In this document: piece after piece, positions 9,227 to 18,585 of the stretch
Layout of the letters: every line of letters starts with the position of its first letter
Numbering within the stretch: position 1 is the first letter of the stretch
Origin: Streptomyces qaidamensis
Lineage (GTDB): Bacteria; Actinomycetota; Actinomycetes; Streptomycetales; Streptomycetaceae
NCBI RefSeq assembly: GCF_001611795.1
Contig: NZ_CP015098.1
Location: 3,286,001 to 3,350,000, forward strand
Length of the DNA: 64,000 bases
Reading direction: 5' to 3'
Program-made: the position numbers and the translations under genes
The notes under the pieces: model-generated
Told to the model about the DNA's origin: nothing
Databases searched by the model: none
The model's input: the letters and a program-made list of their open reading frames with translations, nothing else

Positions 9227-10270
9227 TCAGCTCCAGGGCTCGATGACCGTGGCCCCCGCTCCCGGCGCCGTCCCCATCGCCGCCAGCGCGGCCGGGACCT
9301 CGTCCAACCCGATCGTCGACGTCACCAGCAGGTCGGGGCGCAGGACGCCGCTGCGGACCAGCTCAAGCATCGGCGGGTAGCTGTGCGCGGCCATGCCGTG
9401 GCTGCCGAGCAGTTCCAGCTCCAGGGCGATCACGCGGGCCATCGGCACGGGGGTCGTGCCGGCCGGTGAGGGCAGCAGGCCCACCTGGACGTGCCGGCCG
9501 CGGCGGCGCAGGCCGTCCACGGATGCGGCGCATGTACCGGGTGAGCCCAGGGCGTCGAGGGAGAGGTGGGCACCGCCGCCGGTCAGTTCACGGACCGCGG
9601 CCGCGGTGTCCGGCACCGCCGTCGCATCCAGGCAGTGGGCCGCGCCGAAGCTCCGCGCCAGTTCCAGGGCCCGTTCCGACACGTCGATCGCCACGACGCG
9701 GGCTCCCGACGCGGCCGCGATCATCACGGCCGAGAGCCCGACCCCGCCGCATCCGTGCACGGCGACCCACTCCCCCGCCACCACCCGGCCCTGCTGCACC
9801 ACCGCTCGGTACGCCGTGGCAAAGCGGCAGCCGAGCGAGGCCGCTGTCGCGAAGGACAGTTCCCCGGGCAGCGCCACGAGATTCACGTCGGCGTGGTCCA
9901 GCGCCACGTACTGGGCGAAGGAGCCCCAGTGGGTGAAGCCGGGCTGGGTCTGGCGCTCGCAGACCTGATGGTCGCCCGCCGCACAGGACGGGCAGGTGCC
10001 GCAGGCGCAGATGAACGGCACGGTGACCCGGTCGCCGGGCCGCCATCCGGTCACCCGGGCGCCCACCGCCTCCACGACCCCGGCGAGTTCGTGCCCGGGC
10101 ACGTGCGGCAGTGCGATGTCCGGGTCGTGGCCCTGCCAGCCGTGCCAGTCGCTGCGGCACAGCCCGGTGGCCTCGACCCGCACGACGACTCCGTCCTCCG
10201 CAGGTTCCGGATCCGTGACCTCCCGCACCTCGGCCGCTTCCCCGTACCGCTCGAACACCACGGCCCGCAT
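9227..10270 (-). CDS. Zinc-dependent alcohol dehydrogenase, medium-chain family
   Basis: A 347-residue MDR-superfamily dehydrogenase. The catalytic zinc region is [14 protein letters not shown] (Cys near 38) with [11 protein letters not shown] (the HE pair near 60). The structural zinc is bound by four cysteines in [17 protein letters not shown]. The Rossmann fold is marked by [15 protein letters not shown] near residue 170. The family oxidises alcohols or polyols with NAD(P). Nothing in the sequence fixes the substrate, and it is not co-transcribed with a pathway. It is convergent with the small HTH gene, and its 5' side faces a 440-bp gap before the copper operon. Confidence 0.88.
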   Translation of the reverse strand: MRAVVFERYGEAAEVREVTDPEPAEDGVVVRVEATGLCRSDWHGWQGHDPDIALPHVPGHELAGVVEAVGARVTGWRPGDRVTVPFICACGTCPSCAAGDHQVCERQTQPGFTHWGSFAQYVALDHADVNLVALPGELSFATAASLGCRFATAYRAVVQQGRVVAGEWVAVHGCGGVGLSAVMIAAASGARVVAIDVSERALELARSFGAAHCLDATAVPDTAAAVRELTGGGAHLSLDALGSPGTCAASVDGLRRRGRHVQVGLLPSPAGTTPVPMARVIALELELLGSHGMAAHSYPPMLELVRSGVLRPDLLVTSTIGLDEVPAALAAMGTAPGAGATVIEPWS

Positions 10271-10631
10271 GGACCCACCCGCCTTTCGTCGCTGTCGTGC
10301 CCGGGGCGCCAGGGGCCCGGGTGGCGTCGGGTGACCGCGCGTCCCGGGTGTCCGGCGCCCTGGGGAACGCTAGCGCCGCGGTGCGGGCCGCCGAACGACC
10401 CGAGGCCCCGCCGACAGCCGCCCGGGCCGAAGCGCTCGTGGGAACGATGCAGGGCACCCGGCCCTCACCAGGTGGCGCGGCCGGTGAGGCGCATGACCGC
10501 CGCCGCCGTGGTCAGCCCGCCGGTGCGTGCCAGGCCGTGCCGGACGGCGATGAGCGGGAGGCGTTCGTGCAGGAGCTGAAGGGTGCCCTCGTGCGCCATC
10601 TGGAACCGTTCATGGGGACGTCGTGAACTGA
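10271..10631. other. Gene-free or uncertain stretch between dehydrogenase and copper operon
   Basis: Two overlapping antisense frames are open and GC-rich: a plus frame ending at 10626 and a 44-codon minus frame from 10599 to 10465 (starting MAHEGTLQLLHERLPL). Both have G/C-rich third positions, but neither has a clear ribosome-binding site or a family I recognise, so neither is called. The stretch must hold the dehydrogenase promoter. Confidence 0.4.
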
Positions 10632-10646
10632 TACCCCCTAGGGGTA
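10632..10646 (+). promoter_or_regulatory. CsoR-type copper operator
   Basis: TACCCCCTAGGGGTA is a perfect dyad (with a central T/A step) matching the known TACCC...GGGTA consensus bound by the copper sensor CsoR in Streptomyces and other actinobacteria. It lies 67 bp before the copper chaperone start. Binding of apo-CsoR here should repress the chaperone/ATPase operon until Cu(I) is in excess. The csoR gene is not in the window. Confidence 0.8.
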
Positions 10647-10660
10647 CAGTTGGGATGTGT

Positions 10661-10678
10661 GGGTCCCTCAGCGGACCC
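10661..10678 (+). promoter_or_regulatory. Small inverted repeat in the copper operon leader
   Basis: GGGTCC (10661-10666) and GGACCC (10673-10678) can form a 6-bp hairpin downstream of the CsoR site and 34 bp before the chaperone start. It may be a leader structure or chance. Confidence 0.25.
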
Positions 10679-10712
10679 CACAGCCCCACATGCCTCGACG
10701 AGGAGTAACGAC

Positions 10713-10952
10713 ATGACCGCCCAGACCGACACCACGGGCCCCGTCACCACCGTCTTCAAGGTGAGCGGCATGAGCTGCGGACACTGCGAGGGCGCGGTCT
10801 CCGGCGAGATCTCCCAGATCTCCGGCGTGAGCTCGGTGACGGCCGTCGCCAAGACCGGTGAGGTCACCGTCGTCTCCGCGGCCCCGCTCGACGACGAGGC
10901 CGTACGCACCGCCGTGGACGAGGCCGGCTTCGAACTGGCCGGCCGGGCCTGA
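10713..10952 (+). CDS. copZ: Copper chaperone, heavy-metal-associated domain
   Basis: A 79-residue protein made of one HMA domain. The Cu(I)-binding motif is [11 protein letters not shown] (Cys 22 and Cys 25), followed by the beta-alpha-beta pattern ending [14 protein letters not shown] (10701-10705) lies eight bases before the ATG. It sits between a CsoR operator and the copper ATPase gene on the same strand, so it probably binds cytosolic Cu(I) and delivers it to that pump. The 172-bp gap to the ATPase gene is long for an operon, so a second promoter or RNA processing site there is possible. Confidence 0.9.
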   Translation: MTAQTDTTGPVTTVFKVSGMSCGHCEGAVSGEISQISGVSSVTAVAKTGEVTVVSAAPLDDEAVRTAVDEAGFELAGRA

Positions 10953-11124
10953 GCCACCCGGGCCCGGCCCACGGCCGGGCCTGACGCACCCAAGTCCGGC
11001 GGCCGGCAGGTCTGAGACGCGCCGGTCCTGGCACTCGTACCCGTGTACGGGCCGTACGCCGCCGCCCCGGCCCGTACGGCCCGTTCCGCTTCCCGGGCAC
11101 CCGCATCTCCTGGAGTCAGAGGAC

Positions 11125-13365
11125 ATGACCAGCACCACCGCAAAGGCACCGGCCGACCGGGAGCCGGCCCTCGCCGAGGTCGAGCTGCTCATCGGCGGGA
11201 TGACCTGCGCCTCCTGCGCGGCCCGCGTCGAGAAGAAGCTCAACCGTATGGAGGGCGTCTGCGCCACGGTGAACTACGCGACGGAGAAGGCCCGGGTCGC
11301 CTACCCCGCGGGCATCGAGGTCGCCGACCTGATCGCCACCGTGGTGAAGACCGGGTACACCGCCGAGGAGCCCGCACCCCCGCGGGAGGAGGCCTCCGAC
11401 GCCGAGACGGAGGACCCCGAGCTGTCGGCGCTCCGCCGGCGCCTCACCGTCTCCGCCGTCCTCGCCCTGCCCGTGATCCTCCTGGCCATGGTTCCGGCGC
11501 TCCAGTTCGACAACTGGCAGTGGCTCTCGCTCACCCTCGCCGCGCCGGTCGTCGTCTGGGGCGGGCTGCCCTTCCACCGGGCGGCCTGGACGAACGCCCG
11601 GCACGGCGCCGCCACCATGGACACCCTGGTCTCCCTCGGCACCCTGGCCGCTTTCGGCTGGTCCCTGTGGGCGCTGTTCCTCGGCGACGCGGGCATGCCG
11701 GGCATGCGGCACCCCTTCGAGCTCACGGTCTCGCGCGGGGACGGCGCCTCCTCGATCTACCTGGAGGTCGCCTCCGGCGTCACCGCGTTCATCCTGCTGG
11801 GCCGCTGGCTGGAGGCCCGTTCCAAGCGCCGCGCGGGCGCCGCGCTCAGGGCGCTGATGGACCTGGGCGCCAAGGACGTGGCCGTGCTGCGGGACGGGCG
11901 CGAGGTGCGGATCCCGGCGCAGCGCCTCGCCGTCGGCGACCGGTTCGTCGTACGGCCCGGCGAGAAGATCGCCACCGACGGCACGGTCGTCGAGGGTGCC
12001 TCCGCCGTGGACGCCTCGATGCTGACCGGCGAGTCGGTGCCGGTGGACGTGACGGCCGGGGACGCGGTCACGGGCGCGACGGTCAACGCGGGCGGGCGGC
12101 TGGTCGTCGAGGCCACGCGGGTCGGCGCCGACACCCGGCTCGCGCGGATGGCGAAGCTGGTGGAGGACGCGCAGAACGGCAAGGCCGAGGTACAGCGGCT
12201 CGCCGACCGGATCTCGGGGATCTTCGTGCCGGTGGTGCTGCTGATCGCCGTCGCCACGGCCGGGGCGTGGCTCGGGCTGACGGGCGACGGCGTCGCCGCG
12301 TTCACCGCTGCCGTCGCCGTCCTGATCATCGCCTGCCCGTGCGCGCTGGGCCTGGCCACGCCGACCGCCCTGATGGTCGGCACGGGCCGCGGCGCCCAGC
12401 TCGGCATCCTCATCAAGGGCCCGGAGGTCCTGGAGTCCACGCGCCGGGTCGACACGGTCGTCCTGGACAAGACCGGCACCGTCACCACGGGCCGGATGAC
12501 CCTCCAGGAGATCCACCTCGCCGAGGGCGCCGACGAGAAGGAGGTGCTGCGGCTCGCGGGCGCCGTCGAGCACGCCTCCGAGCACCCTGTCGGCCGTGCG
12601 ATCGCGCTGGGCGCCGAGGAGAGCGCCGGGCGGCTCCCGGAGGCCGAAGCGTTCCAGAACGTGCCCGGGCGGGGCGTACGCGGGCGCGTGGAGGGCCGTG
12701 ACGTCGCCGTGGGGCGGCTCTTCGACGAGCTGCCGCCGGAGCTGGCCCGCGCGCGGGACGAGGCCGAGCGGGCCGGGCGTACGGCGGTCGTGGCCGGCTG
12801 GGACGGAACGGCGCGGGCCGTGCTGGCCGTCGCGGACGCGGTCAAGGAGACCAGCGCCGAGGCCGTGCGCGAGCTGCGCGCCCTGGGACTCACGCCGGTG
12901 CTGCTGACCGGGGACAACCGTGCGGTGGCCGAGACGGTGGCCGCGGCCGTGGGCATCGAGCAGGTGGTGGCCGAGGTGCTGCCCGAGGACAAGGTCGACG
13001 CGGTACGGCGGCTGCAGGCCGAGGGGCGGGTCGTCGCCATGGTGGGCGACGGCGTCAACGACGCGGCCGCGCTCGCCACCGCCGATCTGGGCCTGTCCCT
13101 GGGCACCGGCACGGACGCGGCGATCGAGGCGGGCGATCTGACGCTGGTCCGCGGCGATCTGCGGGTGGCCGCGGACGCGATCCGGCTGTCCCGCCGGACC
13201 CTGGCCACGATCAAGGGCAATCTCGTATGGGCCTTCGGCTACAACGTGGCCGCGCTTCCGCTGGCCGCCGCGGGCCTGCTGAACCCGATGATCGCGGGGG
13301 CCGCTATGGCCTTCTCGTCGGTCTTCGTCGTCACGAACAGTCTGCGGCTGCGGACATTTCGGTGA
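11125..13365 (+). CDS. copA: Copper-exporting P1B-type ATPase
   Basis: A 746-residue heavy-metal P-type ATPase. It has one N-terminal HMA domain with [11 protein letters not shown] (Cys 28, Cys 31) and about eight membrane helices. The ion-binding CPC is in [17 protein letters not shown] (residues 404-406), the phosphorylated aspartate in DKTGTVTTG (D448), the HP nucleotide-binding motif in [12 protein letters not shown], and the hinge in [13 protein letters not shown] near residue 640. CPC with an N-terminal HMA assigns it to Cu(I) transporters of the CopA type, which pump copper out of the cytoplasm. The ATG at 11125 follows GGAGTCAGAGGAC. It should be induced together with the upstream chaperone through the CsoR operator. 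Confidence 0.93.
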   Translation: MTSTTAKAPADREPALAEVELLIGGMTCASCAARVEKKLNRMEGVCATVNYATEKARVAYPAGIEVADLIATVVKTGYTAEEPAPPREEASDAETEDPELSALRRRLTVSAVLALPVILLAMVPALQFDNWQWLSLTLAAPVVVWGGLPFHRAAWTNARHGAATMDTLVSLGTLAAFGWSLWALFLGDAGMPGMRHPFELTVSRGDGASSIYLEVASGVTAFILLGRWLEARSKRRAGAALRALMDLGAKDVAVLRDGREVRIPAQRLAVGDRFVVRPGEKIATDGTVVEGASAVDASMLTGESVPVDVTAGDAVTGATVNAGGRLVVEATRVGADTRLARMAKLVEDAQNGKAEVQRLADRISGIFVPVVLLIAVATAGAWLGLTGDGVAAFTAAVAVLIIACPCALGLATPTALMVGTGRGAQLGILIKGPEVLESTRRVDTVVLDKTGTVTTGRMTLQEIHLAEGADEKEVLRLAGAVEHASEHPVGRAIALGAEESAGRLPEAEAFQNVPGRGVRGRVEGRDVAVGRLFDELPPELARARDEAERAGRTAVVAGWDGTARAVLAVADAVKETSAEAVRELRALGLTPVLLTGDNRAVAETVAAAVGIEQVVAEVLPEDKVDAVRRLQAEGRVVAMVGDGVNDAAALATADLGLSLGTGTDAAIEAGDLTLVRGDLRVAADAIRLSRRTLATIKGNLVWAFGYNVAALPLAAAGLLNPMIAGAAMAFSSVFVVTNSLRLRTFR

Positions 13366-13634
13366 AGTCGCCCGAATTCGGCCCAAGTTCACGGCGAACG
13401 CGATTTGAGCCCCTCTGGAGTCCCGGGCCCGGCTCACATAAGCTCTTCACAAGGCTCGCGCATCATCCTTACGCTTGGGCCTCGAACGGCATACCCGGGC
13501 TCTTGCGCATCTAACGGACATACGCAAGAGACGCAGATCACAGTGATGTGAACGTAACCATCGAAGGGGTTCGAAGGTCTAAGTTGACGATGTCAGGGAG
13601 CGTCTTGGGGGGCGCCACCTGGCATCTGGAGATG

Positions 13635-13698
13635 TCTTGGGGGACTTCTCCGGATGGGGGTACCTCCCTGCTCGAACGAAGTTGAGAGCTTGGGGGAG
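13635..13698. repeat. Streptomyces dispersed palindromic repeat
   Basis: The segment TCTTGGGGGACTTCTCCGGA followed by GGGGGTACCTCCC and ending GAGAGCTTGGGGGAG belongs to a class of imperfect palindromes that I know to be very common between Streptomyces genes. The GGGGGTACCTCCC core folds on itself. Its role is unknown. A truncated copy of the leading CTTGGGGGG lies about 20 bp upstream. Confidence 0.55.
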
Positions 13699-13774
13699 CG
13701 TTGCCGGGGCAGGTACACCGGGAAGCTTTGAGCGGCCCTCCCGGGCGTGTGCTGTCCCGGCAGATCGCACAACC

Positions 13775-13814
13775 ACCGCAATACCGCAGCACCGCAGCAC
13801 CGCAGTACCGCAGT
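13775..13814 (+). repeat. Five tandem copies of an octamer ACCGCAGY/AT
   Basis: Five consecutive 8-bp units read ACCGCAAT, ACCGCAGC, ACCGCAGC, ACCGCAGT, ACCGCAGT. Such a short regular array is unusual in this otherwise non-repetitive chromosome and is a candidate slippage or variable-number locus. Confidence 0.7.
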
Positions 13815-13910
13815 ACGACGAGTTCTGCTCGTTCTGCTCAACAGCGATTCAGGCGCTGTCCTCACAGACGCCCGGCCGGATCCCGTGGGGGGAATCCGTA
13901 CCGGGACTGG

Positions 13911-13961
13911 GAAGGCGCCCTGGACGTCGGCCCGTGGGGGGACCGACGCCGGGGCGCCTTC
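13911..13961. terminator. Long two-tier hairpin between copA and citA
   Basis: GAAGGCGCCC (13911-13920) pairs with GGGCGCCTTC (13952-13961). Inside it CGTCGG (13925-13930) pairs with CCGACG (13943-13948). A T-rich stretch follows on the plus strand (TTCATTG). This is a strong Rho-independent-like structure for transcripts coming from the copA side. Confidence 0.65.
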
Positions 13962-14019
13962 TTCATTGCGTAAGAAATCACGTGAGAGATCACGCGAAGC
14001 GCGTACCGCCCACGCGAAA

Positions 14020-14050
14020 GCCCCCGCACCCGCCAAGCGGATACGGGGGC
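14020..14050 (-). terminator. citA terminator hairpin
   Basis: GCCCCCG (14020-14026) pairs with CGGGGGC (14044-14050), 18 bp beyond the citrate synthase stop codon in its direction of transcription. Confidence 0.55.
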
Positions 14051-14067
14051 CGAAGCGCTGCTGCGGC

Positions 14068-15357
14068 TCAGCGCTCCTCTACGGGAACGAAGTCGCGCTC
14101 GACCACGCCCGTGTAGATCTGGCGCGGGCGGCCGATGCGGGAGCCCGGCTCCTTGATCATCTCGTGCCACTGGGCGATCCAGCCCGGCAGGCGGCCGAGG
14201 GCGAACAGGACCGTGAACATCTCGGTCGGGAAGCCCATGGCCCGGTAGATCAGGCCCGTGTAGAAGTCGACGTTCGGGTAGAGGCTGCGCGAGACGAAGT
14301 AGTCGTCGGAGAGCGCGTGCTCCTCCAGCTTCAGCGCGATGTCCAGCAGCTCGTCGGACTTGCCGAGCGCGGACAGCACGTCGTGCGCGGCGGCCTTGAT
14401 GATCTTGGCGCGCGGGTCGAAGTTCTTGTAGACCCGGTGGCCGAAGCCCATCAGGCGGACGCCGTCCTCCTTGTTCTTCACCTTGCGGATGAAGGTGTCG
14501 ACGTCGCCGCCGGAGTCGCGGATGCCCTCCAGCATCTCCAGCACCGACTGGTTGGCGCCGCCGTGCAGCGGGCCCCACAGGGCGTTGATGCCGGCGGAGA
14601 TCGAGGCGAACATGTTCGCCTGCGAGGAGCCGACCAGGCGGACCGTGGACGTCGAGCAGTTCTGCTCGTGGTCCGCGTGCAGGATCAGCAGCTTGTCGAG
14701 CGCGGAGACCACGGTGGGGTCGAGCTCGTACTCCTGCGCCGGGACCGAGAAGGTCATGCGGAGGAAGTTCTCGACGTAGCCGAGGTCGTTGCGCGGGTAG
14801 ACGAACGGGTGACCGATCGACTTCTTGTACGCGTACGCGGCGATCGTCGGAAGCTTGGCGAGCAGCCGGATCGTGGAGAGGTTGCGCTGGCGCTCGTCGA
14901 ACGGGTTGTGGCTGTCCTGGTAGAACGTGGACAGCGCCGAGACGACCGAGGACAGCATGGCCATCGGGTGGGCGTCGCGCGGGAAGCCCTTGTAGAAGTT
15001 CTTGACGTCCTCGTGCAGCAGGGTGTGCTGCGTGATGTCGTTCTTGAACACCGAGAGCTCGTCGACGGTCGGCAGCTCGCCGTTGATCAGCAGGTAGGCG
15101 ACCTCCAGGAAGGTGGAGCGCTCGGCCAGCTGCTCGATCGGGTAGCCGCGGTACCGCAGGATGCCCGCTTCGCCGTCCAGGTAGGTGACGGCGGATTTAT
15201 AAGCGGCCGTGTTGCCGTAACCGCTGTCCAGCGTCACCAGACCGGTCTGGGCGCGGAGCTTTCCGATGTCGAAGCCCTTGTCACCGACGGTGCTGTCGAT
15301 CACCGGGTAGGTGTACTCGCCGTCGCCGTACCGCAGTACTACAGAGTTGTCGCTCAC
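14068..15357 (-). CDS. citA: Citrate synthase
   Basis: A 429-residue type II (GltA-like) citrate synthase condensing oxaloacetate and acetyl-CoA at the entry of the TCA cycle. The active-site regions are GPLHGGANQSVLEML (His near 270), MGFGHRVYKNFDPRAK (His near 312) and the later Asp-containing SRSLYPNVDFYTGLIY. The GTG at 15357, giving VSDNSVVLRYGDGEY, is chosen because it matches the usual Streptomyces CitA start and length; an in-frame GTG 12 bases upstream is possible. It is transcribed alone, with hairpins on its downstream side and on the side of recD2. Confidence 0.95.
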   Translation of the reverse strand: MSDNSVVLRYGDGEYTYPVIDSTVGDKGFDIGKLRAQTGLVTLDSGYGNTAAYKSAVTYLDGEAGILRYRGYPIEQLAERSTFLEVAYLLINGELPTVDELSVFKNDITQHTLLHEDVKNFYKGFPRDAHPMAMLSSVVSALSTFYQDSHNPFDERQRNLSTIRLLAKLPTIAAYAYKKSIGHPFVYPRNDLGYVENFLRMTFSVPAQEYELDPTVVSALDKLLILHADHEQNCSTSTVRLVGSSQANMFASISAGINALWGPLHGGANQSVLEMLEGIRDSGGDVDTFIRKVKNKEDGVRLMGFGHRVYKNFDPRAKIIKAAAHDVLSALGKSDELLDIALKLEEHALSDDYFVSRSLYPNVDFYTGLIYRAMGFPTEMFTVLFALGRLPGWIAQWHEMIKEPGSRIGRPRQIYTGVVERDFVPVEER

Positions 15358-15464
15358 GTCTTCCCTCACCGACGTTGTGCCTCATCTTCGAGGTGCCCTG
15401 ACTGTCTCTACCATCCCCCACTTGGCTCAGGAGAGTGCACTCGGGGTCGACCATCGGGCCTATC

Positions 15465-15483
15465 GACGGCACTGAGTGCCGTC
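15465..15483 (-). terminator. Hairpin downstream of the RecD2-type helicase gene
   Basis: GACGGCAC (15465-15472) pairs with GTGCCGTC (15476-15483) over a TGA loop. It lies about 50 bp beyond the helicase stop codon and upstream of the citA start, so it probably ends the helicase transcript. Confidence 0.5.
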
Positions 15484-15535
15484 AACTTGCTCATCCTGCC
15501 CCCTGGGTCCCCCTTCCGGAAGTGTCTTGTGACCT

Positions 15536-17815
15536 TCACGACTCATTTGATCGATCATTTTTCGCGGAACCGAGCCGGAAGTCGAGTGCCGTGCACCGCC
15601 GGCCCGCCGAAATCGTGCGCACCGCCTGGCCGATCGCCTTGCGCGAACCGACGAGGACGACCAGCTGCTTGGCCCGGGTGACCGCCGTGTAGAGGAGGTT
15701 CCGCTGGAGCATCATCCAGGCGCCCGTGGTGACCGGGATGACGACCGCCGGGTACTCGCTGCCCTGGGAGCGGTGGATCGTCACGGCGTACGCGTGGGCC
15801 AACTCGTCGAGCTCGTCGAACTCGTACGGCACCTCCTCGTCCTCGTCCGTGAGCACCGTCAGGCGCTGGTCGACCGGGTCGAGCGAGGTGACCACGCCGA
15901 CGGTGCCGTTGAAGACACCGTTCTTGCCCTTCTCGTAATTGTTGCGAATCTGGGTGACCTTGTCGCCGACACGGAACACCCGTCCGCCGAATCTCTTCTC
16001 GGGCAGGTCGGGCCGGCCCGGGGTGACGGCCTGTTGCAGCAGGCCGTTGAGGGTGCCCGCGCCGGCCGGGCCGCGGTGCATGGGAGCGAGGACCTGGACG
16101 TCACGGCGCGGGTCCAGCCCGAACTTGGCCGGAATGCGCCGGGCGGCCACGTCGACGGTGAGCCGGCCGGCGGCCTCGGTGTCGTCCTCGACGAAGAGGA
16201 AGAAGTCCTTCATGCCGTCCGTGACCGGGTGTTGGCCGGCGTTGATCCGGTGCGCGTTCGTCACCACGCCGGACTGCTGGGCCTGCCGGAAGACCCGGGT
16301 GAGGCGGACCGCCGGGACCGGGCCGCCGTCGGCCAGGAGGTCGCGGAGCACCTCCCCCGCGCCGACGCTGGGCAGCTGGTCGACGTCCCCGACGAACAGC
16401 AGGTGCGCCCCCGGCGGGACGGCCTTCACCAGCTTGTTGGCGAGCAGCAGGTCCAGCATGGACGCCTCGTCGACCACCACCAGGTCCGCGTCCAGCGGGC
16501 GGTCCCGGTCGTAGGCCGCGTCGCCGCCGGGCTTGAGCTCCAGCAGGCGGTGGACGGTGGAGGCCTCGGCGCCGGTGAGCTCGGACAGGCGCTTGGCGGC
16601 CCGGCCCGTGGGGGCGGCGAGCACGACCTTCGCCTTCCTGGCACGGGCCAGCTCCACGATCGAGCGGACCGTGAAGGACTTGCCGCAGCCGGGGCCGCCG
16701 GTGAGGACGGCGACCTTCTCGGTCAGGGCCAGTTTGACCGCGGCCTCCTGCTCGGGCGCGAGATCGGTGCCCGTGCGCCCCTTCAGCCAGCTCAGCGCCT
16801 TGTCCCAGGCCACGGTCCGGAAGCCCGGCATGCGGTCCTCGCCGGTGCGCAGGAGGCGCAGCAGCTGGGCGGAGAGGGAGAGTTCCGCGCGGTGGAAGGG
16901 GACGAGGTAGATCGCGGTGACGGGCTCCCCGCCGTCGGGGCCCGGCACCTTCTCCCGTACGACGCCGGGGTCCTCGCCTTCCTCCGGGGGCTCGGCCAGT
17001 TCCGCCAGGCACTCGATGACGAGGCCCGTGTCGACCTGGAGGAGCTTCACGGCGTCCGCGATGAGGCGCTCCTCGGGGAGGTAGCAGTTGCCCTGATCGG
17101 TGGCCTGGGACAGCGCGTACTGCAATCCGGCCTTGACGCGCTCCGGGCTGTCGTGCGGGATGCCGACGGACTGGGCGATCTTGTCGGCGGTGAGGAAGCC
17201 GATGCCCCAGACGTCGGAGGCGAGGCGGTACGGCTGGTTCTTCACGACCGAGATGGAGGCGTCGCCGTACTTCTTGTAGATGCGCACGGCGATGGACGTG
17301 GAGACCTCGACCGTCTGGAGGAAGAGCATGACCTCCTTGATGGCCTTCTGCTCATCCCAGGCGTCGGCGATCTTCTTCGTGCGCTTGGGGCCGAGGCCGG
17401 GGACCTCGATGAGGCGCTTGGGCTCCTCCTCGATGATCTGGAGGGTGTCCATGCCGAAGTGCTGCGTGATCCGGTCGGCGAAGACCGGGCCGATGCCCTT
17501 GACCAGGCCGGAGCCGAGGTAGCGGCGGATGCCCTGGACGGTGGCCGGCAGGACCGTCGTGTAGTTCTCGACGTGGAACTGCTTTCCGTACTGCGGGTGG
17601 GAACCCCAGCGGCCCTCCATGCGCAGGGACTCGCCCACCTGTGCGCCGAGCAGCGCGCCGACGACCGTCAGCAGGTCGCCGGCGCCTCTGCCGGTGTCGA
17701 CCCGGGCGACTGTGTAGCCGTTCTCCTCGTTGGCGTACGTGATGCGTTCGAGTACGCCTTCCAGCGTGGCCATGCGCCGCTCGCCCGCCTGGGCGGCCCC
17801 CGCCTGATCGGTCAT
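15536..17815 (-). CDS. recD2: RecD2-type SF1B DNA helicase
   Basis: A 759-residue 5'-3' helicase of the RecD2 group, which acts without RecBC. The N-terminal OB-like domain (TLEGVLERITYANEENGYTV) is followed by helix-hairpin-helix repeats (LGSGLVKGIGPVFADRI, IEVPGLGPKRTKKI) that are diagnostic of RecD2. The helicase core has Walker A GGPGCGKSFT near residue 370, motif II VVDEASM, motif III GDVDQLPSVGAGEVL, and motifs V/VI AYAVTIHRSQGSEYPAV and LYTAVTRAKQ. It is a probable cytosolic DNA repair or replication-restart enzyme. The gene stands alone. The C-terminal 25 residues are less conserved. Confidence 0.9.
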   Translation of the reverse strand: MTDQAGAAQAGERRMATLEGVLERITYANEENGYTVARVDTGRGAGDLLTVVGALLGAQVGESLRMEGRWGSHPQYGKQFHVENYTTVLPATVQGIRRYLGSGLVKGIGPVFADRITQHFGMDTLQIIEEEPKRLIEVPGLGPKRTKKIADAWDEQKAIKEVMLFLQTVEVSTSIAVRIYKKYGDASISVVKNQPYRLASDVWGIGFLTADKIAQSVGIPHDSPERVKAGLQYALSQATDQGNCYLPEERLIADAVKLLQVDTGLVIECLAELAEPPEEGEDPGVVREKVPGPDGGEPVTAIYLVPFHRAELSLSAQLLRLLRTGEDRMPGFRTVAWDKALSWLKGRTGTDLAPEQEAAVKLALTEKVAVLTGGPGCGKSFTVRSIVELARARKAKVVLAAPTGRAAKRLSELTGAEASTVHRLLELKPGGDAAYDRDRPLDADLVVVDEASMLDLLLANKLVKAVPPGAHLLFVGDVDQLPSVGAGEVLRDLLADGGPVPAVRLTRVFRQAQQSGVVTNAHRINAGQHPVTDGMKDFFLFVEDDTEAAGRLTVDVAARRIPAKFGLDPRRDVQVLAPMHRGPAGAGTLNGLLQQAVTPGRPDLPEKRFGGRVFRVGDKVTQIRNNYEKGKNGVFNGTVGVVTSLDPVDQRLTVLTDEDEEVPYEFDELDELAHAYAVTIHRSQGSEYPAVVIPVTTGAWMMLQRNLLYTAVTRAKQLVVLVGSRKAIGQAVRTISAGRRCTALDFRLGSAKNDRSNES

Positions 17816-18048
17816 GATCCGACGGTACCGCCCGGGTACGACAGTGCGGTGGGGGGCGGAACCGCCGACGGTACCCGCATAAAGCGGCCGATCAGTATGC
17901 GACCAAGGCTTCGGCTTTCACGGCCAATTCACACAAGAGTCCGAAGCTTTACAGTTCAAGCATCTGTGCCGCCCCTTTTGTGATCCTTTCCCGTGGAAGA
18001 ATTCAGGGGTTCGTCAAGGGGGGCGGATTCGATTCCGGAGCGACCGTG

Positions 18049-18291
18049 ATGCCGATGCGTTCCCCAGGCCCGAGCGTCCCTCTGCGCGCATACACCGCGG
18101 GCACGCTTCTCGTAGCCCTGTGCGCCGTCAGCACGTTGACGCTGCTCGTGACGGCCCCCGCGATCTCCGGGGATCACACGGTCGTGGCTCCGGGGCCTTC
18201 CGCTCCGAACGAGAACACCCCCGGCTCTCCCCCGCTGCACCGGGAACCCGCGCCGGAATTCCGCCCGCTCCCCAGCCCGGGGCCGGGCTGA
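18049..18291 (+). CDS. Small single-span membrane or secreted protein, unknown
   Basis: An 80-residue protein from ATG 18049 (a GTG three bases earlier is possible), preceded by a G-rich AAGGGGGGCGG. A single hydrophobic segment, YTAGTLLVALCAVSTLTLLV, follows 14 residues of N-terminal arm. The remaining 45 residues are Pro/Gly/Ser-rich with no fold visible. It is probably a tail-out membrane anchor or an uncleaved signal. It precedes another small membrane protein gene by 51 bp. I do not recognise the family. Confidence 0.55.
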   Translation: MPMRSPGPSVPLRAYTAGTLLVALCAVSTLTLLVTAPAISGDHTVVAPGPSAPNENTPGSPPLHREPAPEFRPLPSPGPG

Positions 18292-18342
18292 TTCCGCCCC
18301 GGGCCCCTTCCTTCTCCCCGCCCCGAATGACGACGAGGAACG

Positions 18343-18513
18343 ATGTCACCCCAGGCCCAGAGCGTCGCCCTGTGGATCATGTCCCTGGCCATCAACATCA
18401 CGGCGGCATGCGCGGGGATCGTCTGGGGCTGGGAGGCCTTCGCGCAGTTCCTGCTGCCGGCGTTCGGGTCGGTGGTGGGGGCGTCGATGGTGAGCTACAG
18501 CCTGCGGCGGTGA
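18343..18513 (+). CDS. 56-residue membrane protein, unknown
   Basis: ATG 18343 follows GACGAGGAACG, a good Shine-Dalgarno site. The protein is almost entirely hydrophobic, with two probable membrane helices: SVALWIMSLAINITAACAGI and FAQFLLPAFGSVVGASMVSY, joined by a short WGWE turn, ending SLRR. Third positions are G/C-rich throughout. It lies downstream of the 80-residue membrane protein on the same strand and may be co-transcribed with it. No function can be assigned. Confidence 0.6.
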   Translation: MSPQAQSVALWIMSLAINITAACAGIVWGWEAFAQFLLPAFGSVVGASMVSYSLRR

Positions 18514-18585
18514 GGGCGCCGGCGGCTGCCCGGGCGGCACTGAACCCGATTGCCGCTCCGCCTCCCCCTGGATAGCGTCCGCCCC

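Larger units (their letters stand above)
13366..13910. other. Gene-free 545-bp stretch with repeats, downstream of copA
   Basis: The base composition drops here (several A/T-rich patches around 13470-13600), as in promoter regions. I find no ribosome-binding site plus coding frame on either strand, although both flanking genes point towards it. It contains a Streptomyces-type palindromic repeat (13635-13698) and an octamer tandem repeat (13775-13814), and ends at a strong hairpin. It may be the leftover of a lost gene's promoter. Confidence 0.4.

Noticed and set aside
10465..10626. Two overlapping antisense ORFs between the alcohol dehydrogenase and the copper operon
   Set aside because: Both have G/C-rich third positions, as any frame may in this genome, but neither has a Shine-Dalgarno site or a recognisable family.
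13775..13814. Octamer array considered as a CRISPR-like array
   Set aside because: Units are 8 bp and contiguous with no spacers, so it is a simple tandem repeat.
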